From the NCBI GenBank assembly GCA_035652435.1, contig DASRDU010000148.1, forward strand, positions 4,996-68,995: a stretch of 64,000 nt of DNA, read 5' to 3'. A program made the position numbers and the translations under genes. The notes beneath the pieces were generated by a model, which had not been told where the DNA came from, did no database searches, and saw only the letters and a program-made list of their open reading frames with translations. Source of the DNA: DASRDU01 sp035652435 (lineage in GTDB: Bacteria; Acidobacteriota; Blastocatellia; RBC074). Below are positions 28,572 to 36,184 of the stretch, piece by piece. Positions within the stretch are counted from its first letter, which is position 1. Every line of letters starts with the position of its first letter.

Positions 28572-29150
28572 TCACGCCTCCTGTGTCGTGCCAAGATAGG
28601 GCGCAAGGCGTTTTCGCACCTCGGCGCGCGCGCGGTGCAAATCGGTCTTCAGCTTGCCAATCGAGTGGCCCGTAATCGCGCTGATCTCTTCATAGCTCTT
28701 CTCATGAAAAATCTTCAGACTGAACACCAGCCGCTTATCGGCGTCCAGCGCCATCAGTGCTTTTTGAATAGTGGCATTGAGTTCACGATCAAGCATGGCC
28801 CCTTCGGGTAATAAGTCTCCGGACTTCAGCTTCAGGCTTTCGGGCTCATCGAGCCCGACCTTGCGTTCATCCTTTCGCGTCTGGCGCGCCGACTCGCGGA
28901 CGACGTTGCGCGCGATGCCGAACAGCCAGGTCGAAAGCCGCATCTCGTCCTTGAGCCCCGACAGGTTGCGATAGGCCCGGACGAAGGTCTCCTGCGCCAG
29001 TTCCTCGGCCAGCTCGCGGTTCTGCACCAGGTGATGAATGAAGCTCAGAACCGGGCGACCGTAGCGGTTGAAAATCAGATGGAAAGCCTCCTCGTCGCCG
29101 CCTTTCGCGCGCGCCACCACAGCCGGGGCTAATTCCGCAAACGCCATTTC
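28572..29150 (-). CDS. ECF-family RNA polymerase sigma factor
   Basis: 192 aa from MAFAELAPAVVARAKGG (29150), preceded by GAGAGAG. Longer ORFs start in a heptamer repeat (GGATTGC-type, about 29160-29191) that yields a meaningless IRDPQSAIRN peptide. Region 2 (AFHLIFNRYGRPVLSFIHHLV, ELAQETFVRAYRNLSGL, LSTWLFGIARNVVRE) and region 4 (LDADKRLVFSLKIFHEKSYEEISAITGHSIGKLKTDLHRARAEVRKRL) are both complete. It directs polymerase to a specific regulon. It is followed by its anti-sigma gene, and the operon is bracketed by two DUF4097 genes that are likely targets. Confidence 0.95.
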   Translation of the reverse strand, partial: EMAFAELAPAVVARAKGGDEEAFHLIFNRYGRPVLSFIHHLVQNRELAEELAQETFVRAYRNLSGLKDEMRLSTWLFGIARNVVRESARQTRKDERKVGLDEPESLKLKSGDLLPEGAMLDRELNATIQKALMALDADKRLVFSLKIFHEKSYEEISAITGHSIGKLKTDLHRARAEVRKRLAPYLGTTQEA

Positions 29151-29283
29151 GCTCTCTCGATTACGGATTGCAGATTGCGGATCGCGGATTGAAAGCTCAG
29201 CGCCACTTTCTGAACCGACAAACTTCATCGGCAACTTTCCCTGATTCGGCAATCCTGTAACTCCCGGGGCGGCAAGCCCGCCG

Positions 29284-30171
29284 TCAGTTGCGTCGCAACG
29301 TAATTGAACCGTCACCGGTATGCACTGTGAGCGTTTTGCCGCCCTGATTCAACCGCCCGCGCAGGGTGTGGCCCAGCTTCCCCGAGATCATCACCGGCAG
29401 TTCGGTGGAAATCGAGCCGTCATTCGTATGCACGTCCAGTTCGGCTGAAAAGCCGTCGGGCAAACCCAGCTGGATTGACCCGTCGCCCGTTTTCAGGCTC
29501 CAGGCAGAATTCATCTCCGATCCCGGCTCAATGGCGACATCCATCGAGCCGTCGCCCGTCCTGGCGTCCAGTTCGGTGAAGCGCCCGCGGATATTCATCC
29601 TCCCGTCACCGGTCTGCGCCTGCAACCGCCCGCTCACGTCGGTCAGATCCATCGAACCGTCACCCGTCTGTACATTCAGGATGCCGCTCAGGCGGCTGGC
29701 AGTCACGCTGCCGTCGCCAGTGTGCAGGCTTATTTCGCCGGTCATGTCGCGCGCGTCAATATTCCCGTCGCCGCTCCGCGCCGTCAGGTTGGCCTGACGC
29801 GGCACACTGATTGTCAGATTGGCCTGGAGATTCGAGTTCCAGTTGACGCGTGAACGCGCCTTCGCTTCATACTGAATGTCGTTGCCATTCTGACTGGCGA
29901 TGATTTCAATCCGGTCAATGTCGCTCTGGGTGCGCCCGCGCTTTTCCACCTGGCAGCGGACTTCGGGTCTGTCCCAGGATTCAATCCGAATGGTGCCGTC
30001 AAAGGTGCTGACCAGCACGTGCGGGGTCCCGCTGACCTTGAACGTTTGCTCGTCCTGCGTGACATGCCTTGCCCTGTCCTGCGCGCTCACATTCAGCGTT
30101 GCAGCGACAGCCAGCACAACCGGCATGACTCCCCATCTCACCCGACCGAAACCCTCCTGTTTCACTCTCAT
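29284..30171 (-). CDS. Secreted DUF4097 protein with T-G-D-G-S repeats
   Basis: 295 aa. Signal peptide VMPVVLAVAATLNVSA. After a head domain (about 30-110) come at least seven strand-turn units built on T-G-D-G (HTGDGSVTAS, QTGDGSMDLT, QTGDGRMNIR, RTGDGSMDVA, KTGDGSIQLG, HTNDGSISTE, HTGDGSITLR). This gives a beta-solenoid like DUF4097, with Asp instead of the Ser found in the paralogue at 26321, so metal binding at the turns is possible. The start has AGGAG eight bases upstream. It is the first gene of the operon with the ECF sigma and anti-sigma factors. Confidence 0.9.
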   Translation of the reverse strand: MRVKQEGFGRVRWGVMPVVLAVAATLNVSAQDRARHVTQDEQTFKVSGTPHVLVSTFDGTIRIESWDRPEVRCQVEKRGRTQSDIDRIEIIASQNGNDIQYEAKARSRVNWNSNLQANLTISVPRQANLTARSGDGNIDARDMTGEISLHTGDGSVTASRLSGILNVQTGDGSMDLTDVSGRLQAQTGDGRMNIRGRFTELDARTGDGSMDVAIEPGSEMNSAWSLKTGDGSIQLGLPDGFSAELDVHTNDGSISTELPVMISGKLGHTLRGRLNQGGKTLTVHTGDGSITLRRN

Positions 30172-30489
30172 ATTGATCTCTCCTGATCTTTGTCTTCAGT
30201 GATTGATTTCTCAATCGGCCAGTGTGTAAGTGCAGAATACACCTGAAAGGTTTCATTTTTTCAGGAGGACAGGGGAACTGACTGCACATTCCGGTTCATC
30301 TTGCGGACGCTCCTTCCAATCCTGCCCGCAACGGGCCGACCGTGTTTCCCCGGGACGAATAACTATAAACTTGCATAACATCGTTTAACGTGATAGAAAA
30401 TGACCGTTACAAAACTAAAGATCAAAAACACCGCAGCGTTATTTTTCTACTATCTGACGATCAGCCCAGTTCCCCGCTAGTTAAGGATT
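30172..30489. other. Divergent intergenic region with promoters
   Basis: 318 bp between the leftward ECF/DUF4097 operon and a rightward response regulator. A sigma-70-like candidate for the rightward gene is TTGCAT (30371-30376), 17 bp, TAGAAA (30394-30399). The promoter of the leftward operon should lie near 30200-30260, but I see no clear match. No gene is evident. Confidence 0.5.
30371..30399 (+). promoter_or_regulatory. Candidate sigma-70 promoter for the response regulator
   Basis: TTGCAT, 17-bp spacer, TAGAAA in an AT-rich stretch 90 bp ahead of the ATG at 30490. Both hexamers differ from consensus by two bases. Confidence 0.4.
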
Positions 30490-31533
30490 ATGTTGATTAA
30501 TGAACGCGGGCTATCTTCACGCGACCTGCCACTGACTCAGCAGTCCGTCTGGATTGAGCCTCCGAGGCAAGGTAAAGTGAGCATCTTTCAAGAAGGTCTC
30601 AATACAGATACCCGGGTGGAAGATTTCCTGCAGGTGACTGACATGGCACTGGCAGCCCTGTCAGCCGGCCAGGCAGGGGCAGTGGGCCTGATTCGTGCCA
30701 GAGCGCTGACCAGACCCCTGGCTGAAATCTGCCCTGTCGAACCGGCCCCGCATACCGGGCCCACCGAGGAACGCGCTGAACTCTGGCAGAAAGCCATTCT
30801 CATTGAACTCTCTGATTTCCTGGATTCACGTCTCAGGCTGGCCTTCTGCCCGCGGGATCACGGCGAGCGGATGGCGGCGACCGCGATTTACGGCGCATTC
30901 ACGCTGCTGGTCTGGCAGCCCGACTGCACGGCGCCGGAACTGGCCGAGCGGCTGAACCTGTGGCGCGAGGAATATCGCGCCCTGAAGCATTCAGATTTCG
31001 TTGCCGGAATCGCGGCGGCCCCGGAGGCCGCGGCTGATCTGCTGAACCTGATCGCGTTCGCCGATGAAGCGCTGACTGAAGCGCTCAGTATGCGACAAAT
31101 AGTCTGCTTCAGCCCGGCGCCATCGGTTGCCCCGGTCTGCCAGTCGAGCCGGCAACCCAGGCTGCTGATCGTTGATGACAACAGAGATCAGGTCGAGATC
31201 ATTGAACTGATCATGCAGCAGCAGGGCTATGAGACAGTGCGGGCGTACAGTGGCGCACAGGCGCTGGAAATCATCAGCCGTCACAGCCCCGACCTGCTGC
31301 TGCTCGATGTCGGGATGCCGCAGCTTGACGGCTTCGATGTCATGAACCGCCTGCGGGATCTCAACGGCGGGAAGCTCGACATACCGGTCATCATGCTGAC
31401 CGGCAGCGACGCCGAAGAAAGCGTGCGGCGCGGCTTTGAGCTTGGCGCGCGGGATTACGTTATCAAACCCTGCGAGCCGCAGGATCTGGTTTCACGCGTC
31501 CAGAGCATTCTCCTGGCGGGTCTCAGGCAGTGA
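30490..31533 (+). CDS. Response regulator with unknown N-terminal domain and C-terminal receiver
   Basis: 347 aa. Residues about 225-345 are a receiver domain with acidic pair (IVDDNRD), phospho-acceptor Asp273 (LLLLDVGMP), Thr (MLTGSD) and Lys (YVIKPCEP). The N-terminal 210 residues are largely helical (DSRLRLAFCPRDHGERMAATAIYGAFTLLV, LNLWREEYRALKHSDFVAGIA) and match nothing I know; no DNA-binding or enzymatic motif is seen. The receiver at the C-terminus with the effector in front is the reverse of the usual order. No kinase gene is adjacent. It may act in protein-protein signalling. Confidence 0.85.
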   Translation: MLINERGLSSRDLPLTQQSVWIEPPRQGKVSIFQEGLNTDTRVEDFLQVTDMALAALSAGQAGAVGLIRARALTRPLAEICPVEPAPHTGPTEERAELWQKAILIELSDFLDSRLRLAFCPRDHGERMAATAIYGAFTLLVWQPDCTAPELAERLNLWREEYRALKHSDFVAGIAAAPEAAADLLNLIAFADEALTEALSMRQIVCFSPAPSVAPVCQSSRQPRLLIVDDNRDQVEIIELIMQQQGYETVRAYSGAQALEIISRHSPDLLLLDVGMPQLDGFDVMNRLRDLNGGKLDIPVIMLTGSDAEESVRRGFELGARDYVIKPCEPQDLVSRVQSILLAGLRQ

Positions 31534-31622
31534 TCAGGGTAAGCGTCTGACGGCCGGCGAAGTGTTTCAACTGACCGCCCGTGGCTGCCGACAAACCGCC
31601 GCCTTGTGCTATAACTCACCGC

Positions 31623-32585
31623 ATGAGAAAACAACGCTTCCTCGTGACTGGCGGGGCCGGTTTCATTGGCAGCCATTTGGTTGATCGTCTGCTCGCGGCT
31701 GACCCGGCGCGGGTGGTAGTGATTGATGACTTTAATGACTTTTACAACCCCGAAATCAAGCAGGCCAACATTGCCGCGCACCTGAAGCACCCGGCTTATC
31801 GCCTGGTCAGAGCCGACATCTGCGATTACGAGAAGCTCTCGCAGGTTTTCAGAGAGGAAGTCTTCGACGCGATCATTCACCTGGCGGCGCGGGCCGGCGT
31901 CCGGCCTTCGCTCGCCGCGGCCCGCCTCTACGAGCAGACCAATATCGCCGGGACGCTCAACCTGCTCGACCTGGCGCAGCGCAACGGGATCAAACGTTTT
32001 ATCTTCGGCTCATCCAGTTCCGTTTACGGCCCGGCTGCGACTCCGCCATTCTGCGAAGACGCGCCGCTCGCGCCGATTTCGCCTTATGCGGCCACGAAGG
32101 CCGCGGGCGAATTGCTGGCCCACACTTACAGTCATCTTTACGGAATGCAGATCGTCTGCCTGCGTTTTTTCACCGTCTACGGGGCGCGCCAGCGCCCCGA
32201 CCTGGCGATTCACAAATTCGCCCGCCAGATCGCCGGTCACAAACCCATCCCGGTTTACGGGGACGGTTCCAGCGAACGCGATTACACCTACATTGACGAC
32301 ATCATCAGCGGCATTGTCGGGGCGCTCAATTACAATGCGACGCCGTTCGAGATCATCAACCTCGGCGAATCGCAGACGGTGACGCTCGCGCGCCTGATCG
32401 AACTGCTCGAAGAAGCGCTCGGCGAGCAGGCGATTATTGACCACCAGCCCCCGCAACCCGGTGACCTGCCGCGCACCCACGCCGACATCAGCAAGGCAAA
32501 ACGACTGCTCGGTTACAACCCGACCACGCCCGTCGAGGTCGGCATCCGTAAATTCGTTGAGTGGTTCAGGGCGTCAACCGGATGA
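31623..32585 (+). CDS. NAD-dependent nucleotide-sugar epimerase (UDP-glucuronate/UDP-glucose 4-epimerase-like SDR)
   Basis: 320 aa from MRKQRFLVTGGAGFIGSHL (31623); the ORF to 31581 lacks conservation. Extended short-chain dehydrogenase: Rossmann motif TGGAGFIG at residues 8-15, FGSSSSVYG with the catalytic Ser/Thr area, and Tyr-x3-Lys (SPYAATKAAGE). Conserved ARAGVRPS and RFFTVYGARQRPD fit the 4-epimerase branch that acts on UDP-sugars; the exact substrate is not set by sequence alone. It supplies sugars for polysaccharide or glycolipid synthesis. It stands alone between a regulator and the sulfur operon. Confidence 0.9.
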   Translation: MRKQRFLVTGGAGFIGSHLVDRLLAADPARVVVIDDFNDFYNPEIKQANIAAHLKHPAYRLVRADICDYEKLSQVFREEVFDAIIHLAARAGVRPSLAAARLYEQTNIAGTLNLLDLAQRNGIKRFIFGSSSSVYGPAATPPFCEDAPLAPISPYAATKAAGELLAHTYSHLYGMQIVCLRFFTVYGARQRPDLAIHKFARQIAGHKPIPVYGDGSSERDYTYIDDIISGIVGALNYNATPFEIINLGESQTVTLARLIELLEEALGEQAIIDHQPPQPGDLPRTHADISKAKRLLGYNPTTPVEVGIRKFVEWFRASTG

Positions 32586-32642
32586 GTTCCTCAGGCCTCG
32601 CATAAACCTGAGCAATGCTGGTATAAAAAAAGTAACTGTGTA

Positions 32643-32670
32643 TTGACAACAGACGCTTCAGTCCTGTAAA
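32643..32670 (+). promoter_or_regulatory. Promoter ahead of the Cys-leader and sulfur operon
   Basis: TTGACA (32643-32648, perfect consensus), 16-bp spacer, TGTAAA (32665-32670). Transcription would start near 32677 and give a leader of about 530 nt before the sulfite reductase start codon. Confidence 0.6.
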
Positions 32671-32772
32671 AAGCACACACGCTGAAACACGGCAACGATT
32701 CGTCATTTCAGAGACGCTGACGATCTGTTGTTTCACCTGAAGAAGCTTTTTTGAAGAAAGCGGGAAAATAAA

Positions 32773-32925
32773 ATGGTCTTGCAGAAGAGTACAAACAGTT
32801 GGGCGACGAGTGGCAGTTCGCCCTCATCATCTGATCGTGTCATCACCACCTCACTGCCCGCCATCATGCCTTCCTTCGTCTCCGCTCAAAAATCCTGTTG
32901 TTGCTCCTGTTGTTGTTGCTGCTGA
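32773..32925 (+). CDS. Putative poly-cysteine leader peptide upstream of sulfate-assimilation genes
   Basis: A 50-codon ORF, MVLQKSTNSWATSG..., whose last nine residues are CCCSCCCCC followed directly by TGA (Cys codons between 32896 and 32922, five TGT and three TGC). An in-frame ATG at 32866 would give a 19-aa version, MPSFVSAQKSCCCSCCCCC. The upstream ATG has only a weak ribosome site (GCGGGA). The body is Ser/Thr-rich and not protein-like, as expected of a leader peptide. It lies between a consensus-like promoter and the sulfite reductase gene 283 bp downstream. Known parallel: poly-Cys sORFs in mycobacteria sense cysteine by ribosome stalling ahead of sulfur genes. The function here is inferred. 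In the neighbouring frame the same bases read poly-Leu but have no start codon. Confidence 0.65.
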   Translation: MVLQKSTNSWATSGSSPSSSDRVITTSLPAIMPSFVSAQKSCCCSCCCCC

Positions 32926-33149
32926 ACCAGTGGTTCTGCGCTCAGGCAACGGGTCTTCCGATTAGTTCCCTAAACAAATCGCCCTGAAGACTATTGCTGG
33001 CTGTAGTGTACGCAGACCGGGCAGGCACCGCTGCAATGTCAGCGTGTTCGCTCGCACCCTGCATCACAGCTTCAGCACAAACACCGCCTGAGTTCGTTCC
33101 GCAACAAACATCCGATCCGGTCCAGGCTACCGGTCTTGCATCTGCTTAC

Positions 33150-33171
33150 TTTCGCTGCCGCGGCAGCGAAA
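33150..33171 (+). promoter_or_regulatory. 22-base perfect palindrome ahead of the sulfite reductase gene
   Basis: TTCGCTGCCGCGGCAGCGAA plus one further T/A pair, centred 48 bp upstream of the ATG at 33209 and 25 bp before the AAGGA ribosome site. It could be a regulator's operator or an RNA hairpin in the leader. There is no T-run after it, so it is not an ordinary terminator. Confidence 0.6.
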
Positions 33172-33208
33172 ACAAACGGCCCGGCAATCAGGCATAAGGA
33201 ACTCTCTC

Positions 33209-34819
33209 ATGGCAAAACAGGAAAACAATGCCGAGCGCATCAAACGCGAAAAGGACGGGCTTGACGTGCGGGCGGACATCGAACGCTACTCACTCGCCGG
33301 CGTTCAATCAATCCACCCGGATGATCTGGATCGCTTCAAGTGGTACGGCCTTTACCCGCAGCGCCCGCAGGAAGACGGCCTCTTCATGCTGCGCGTCAAA
33401 ATCCCGAACGGGCTGCTCAACGCCGAGCAACTGGAGACCATCGGCTGGCTGTCGCGGTTGTATGCGCGCTCGACCGGCGACATCACCACACGTCAGGGGA
33501 TTCAGTTTCACAACGTGCGAATTGAGGACGTGCCGCACATCTTCAGCGAACTCGCTAAAGTCGGCCTGACCACCCAGGCGGCCTGCGGCGACGCCGTACG
33601 CGCCGTGGTCGGCTGCCCGCTGGCAGGCATAGGCGACGATGAACTGGTTGACGCCTCACCGCTCGTCAGCCGCGTGACGCAGTTGTTCCTCGACAACCGC
33701 GACTTCTCGAACCTGCCGCGTAAATTCAAGATTTCGATTTCCGGCTGCTCGCAGCATTGCTCTCAGCACGAGATCAACGACATCGGCCTGGTCGCGGTGC
33801 GCAACGCGGACGGTGATGTCGGTTTCGACCTGTGGGTCGGCGGCGGCCTGGGCGCGCGCCCGCACCTCGGCAAGCGGCTCGGCGTCTTCGTCTGGTATGA
33901 CGAAGTGGTTGAAGTCGTCACGCGGATCGTCGAAATCTCCCGCGATCACGGTAATCGCGACGACCGCCGCAAGGCCCGTCTCAAATTCCTCGTCGCGGAC
34001 TGGGGTGCCGAGAAGTTCCGCGCCGAACTCGAAGCACGTCTGGGCCGTCAGCTTGACGATCATGACGAGATTGAAATTCCCGAGACTACGAGCCGCAATC
34101 ACGTGGGCATCGGCATACAGCGCAAAGGTGGTTATTACATCGGCACGTCAGTCCCGCGGGGGCGGATTTCAGGCGGTCAGATGGTGCAGGTGGCGGGGCT
34201 CGCGCGACTGTATGCGAGCGGGCGCATCCGCCTGACCAACGCACAGAATCTGATCGTCCTCGACGTGCCCGATCAGAACGTTGACGTCCTGAGGGCCGAA
34301 CTCGACGCGCTCGATCTGCAGAGCGGCGCCTCCGCGTTCCGCCACGGCACCGTCTCCTGCACCGGCAGGGAGTTCTGCCGGCTCGCCGTCGTCGAGACCA
34401 AATCACGCGCCGACGAAATCATCCGCTACCTGGAAGAGGCCGTCCCTGATTTTCGCGAGGAGATCCGCATCAGCGTGACCGGCTGCGTCAATTCGTGCGC
34501 GCAATACCAGATCGCCGACATCGGGCTGGTCGGCGTGAAAGGTCAGGAGAATGGCCGGGAGGTTGATTTCTTCCAGATCCACCTCGGCGGGCACCTCGGT
34601 CGCCACGCTTCGTTCGGCCGCAAGCTCTCGAAACGCGTGCGCGTCGAAGAGGCGAAGTATTACATCGAACGCCTGATCTACGTTTACCACGAGCGGCGGT
34701 ATGAGGGCGAACGCTTCCACCAGTTCATCGCGCGCCACGAGACCGCCGAACTGGAGGCTCTGGACTGGCCGTCCCAGTTTGCGGGCGGCGTCATCGAAAG
34801 TGAATTGCTGCCAGTCTGA
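33209..34819 (+). CDS. Ferredoxin-type nitrite/sulfite reductase, probably assimilatory sulfite reductase
   Basis: 536 aa. Siroheme/4Fe-4S enzyme with two nitrite/sulfite reductase ferredoxin-like half-domains and two siroheme-binding halves. The cluster ligands are complete: C384-x5-C390 (SCTGREFCR) and C426-x3-C430 (TGCVNSCAQ). The first half contains the pseudo-symmetric SGCSQHCSQHE. It reduces sulfite to sulfide (or nitrite to ammonia) with six electrons from ferredoxin. The operon with sat, cysH and two siroheme-synthesis genes points to sulfite. The start has AAGGAA seven bases upstream and follows the Cys-leader region. Confidence 0.93.
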   Translation: MAKQENNAERIKREKDGLDVRADIERYSLAGVQSIHPDDLDRFKWYGLYPQRPQEDGLFMLRVKIPNGLLNAEQLETIGWLSRLYARSTGDITTRQGIQFHNVRIEDVPHIFSELAKVGLTTQAACGDAVRAVVGCPLAGIGDDELVDASPLVSRVTQLFLDNRDFSNLPRKFKISISGCSQHCSQHEINDIGLVAVRNADGDVGFDLWVGGGLGARPHLGKRLGVFVWYDEVVEVVTRIVEISRDHGNRDDRRKARLKFLVADWGAEKFRAELEARLGRQLDDHDEIEIPETTSRNHVGIGIQRKGGYYIGTSVPRGRISGGQMVQVAGLARLYASGRIRLTNAQNLIVLDVPDQNVDVLRAELDALDLQSGASAFRHGTVSCTGREFCRLAVVETKSRADEIIRYLEEAVPDFREEIRISVTGCVNSCAQYQIADIGLVGVKGQENGREVDFFQIHLGGHLGRHASFGRKLSKRVRVEEAKYYIERLIYVYHERRYEGERFHQFIARHETAELEALDWPSQFAGGVIESELLPV

Positions 34820-34879
34820 ATTTGCATATTGGCAATAATAAAACCATTCATCACCTGCAAAGGAGAAAGACCAGAAATC

Positions 34880-36052
34880 ATGAGCCTGATTACACCTCAT
34901 GGGGGAACATTGATTGACCGCGAAGCGCGCGGGGCCGAACGCGAAGCATTGCTGCGCTCGGTTTCGCGGCTCCAGAATATTGAACTCAACGCGCGCGAAG
35001 AGGCCGATCTCGAACTGATCGCCAACGGCGCGTTCTCGCCGCTCGAAGGATTTATGAGCGAGGCCGATTACGTTTCAGTGCGCGATGACAGGCGGCTGGC
35101 GAACGGTCTGGTCTGGACCATCCCGGTCACGCTCTCGGCCGCCGCCGAAGAGCGCGCTCGGCTGAAAATCGGGGACGACGTGGCGCTGCGCGGGCGCGAC
35201 GGTCGGCTGCTCGCGGTGCTGCACCTCTCAGACATTTTCACTTACGACAAGGAGCTTGAAGCCGAGCGCGTCTACCGCACGACCGAAGACAAGCACCCGG
35301 GCGTCGCGGCGCTCTACGCGCAGGGCGAATACCTGCTCGGCGGCCAGATCAGTCTGATCACCCACCCGAACCCGCACGACTTCGCCAACTATCGCCACAC
35401 GCCGCGGGGCCTGCGCGCCATCTTCGCCGAGCGCGGCTGGCAGCGTATCGTCGCCTTCCAGACGCGCAACCCCGTGCATCGCGCCCACGAATACATTCAG
35501 AAGTGCGCGCTCGAAACCGTTGACGGGCTGCTGCTGCACCCGCTGGTCGGCGAAACGAAGTCCGACGACATTCCGGCTCCCGTCAGGCTGCTCGCTTACG
35601 AGACGATCATTGAGAACTACTATCCGCTGGCGCGCACGTTGCTCGCGGTGCTGCCCGCGGCGATGCGTTACGCGGGCCCGCGCGAGGCGATCTTTCATGC
35701 GCTGATCCGCAAGAACTACGGCTGCTCGCATTTCATCGTCGGGCGCGACCACGCTGGCGTCGGCAGTTATTACGGCACCTATGATGCGCAGCGCATCTTC
35801 GGCGACTTCACGCCGGAAGAACTGGGGATCACGCCGATGTTCTTCGACAACACGTTCTTCTGCCGCAAGTGCGACGGCATGGCTTCCGCGAAGACCTGCC
35901 CGCACGAGCCGACCCATCACGTCTTCCTGAGCGGCACGAAGGTTCGCGAAATGCTCTCGCGCGGCGAAGTGCCGCCCGTCGAGTTCACGCGACCGGAAGT
36001 GGCGCATGTGCTGATCGCGGGACTCAGGCAGCAGGAGGCTCAACCGGCTTAA
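34880..36052 (+). CDS. sat: Sulfate adenylyltransferase (ATP sulfurylase, Sat type)
   Basis: 390 aa from MSLITPHGGTLIDRE (34880), preceded by AAGGAG; the ORF to 34829 overlaps no conserved sequence. It makes APS and pyrophosphate from ATP and sulfate, the first step of sulfate activation. Visible motifs: PUA-like N-terminal domain, the active-site QTRNPVHRAHEY (Q-x-R-N-P-x-H-x-x-H), GRDHAGVG, and the C-terminal FDNTFFCRKCDGMASAKTCPH with its four Cys/His that are typical of the bacterial single-chain enzyme. Single-chain Sat, not the CysD/CysN pair. It lies 60 bp after the sulfite reductase stop. Confidence 0.96.
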   Translation: MSLITPHGGTLIDREARGAEREALLRSVSRLQNIELNAREEADLELIANGAFSPLEGFMSEADYVSVRDDRRLANGLVWTIPVTLSAAAEERARLKIGDDVALRGRDGRLLAVLHLSDIFTYDKELEAERVYRTTEDKHPGVAALYAQGEYLLGGQISLITHPNPHDFANYRHTPRGLRAIFAERGWQRIVAFQTRNPVHRAHEYIQKCALETVDGLLLHPLVGETKSDDIPAPVRLLAYETIIENYYPLARTLLAVLPAAMRYAGPREAIFHALIRKNYGCSHFIVGRDHAGVGSYYGTYDAQRIFGDFTPEELGITPMFFDNTFFCRKCDGMASAKTCPHEPTHHVFLSGTKVREMLSRGEVPPVEFTRPEVAHVLIAGLRQQEAQPA

Positions 36053-36061
36053 GCTGACAGC

Positions 36062-36108
36062 CTGCGGATTCGGCGGATCAGAGACGTTTCAATCTGCCGA
36101 ATCCGCAG
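36062..36108 (+). promoter_or_regulatory. Strong hairpin between sat and cysC
   Basis: Perfect 13-bp stem CTGCGGATTCGGC / GCCGAATCCGCAG just after the sat stop, loop about 21 bases. A T-rich stretch (ATTTTTCTTTTG) follows only some 20 bases later. It may stabilise the upstream mRNA or act as a partial terminator that lowers cysC and downstream expression. Confidence 0.6.
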
Positions 36109-36184
36109 CCACAGTTGGCCTGATTGAAATTTTTCTTTTGAAACTTAACCCCTCACTTTTTATTTGAAAGGAATGAACTGATTC

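Noticed and set aside
32994..33197. TTG-started 67-codon ORF ending just before the sulfite reductase gene
   Set aside because: No ribosome site and no protein-like composition. A role as a second leader ORF coupled to the reductase cannot be excluded, but there is not enough to call it.
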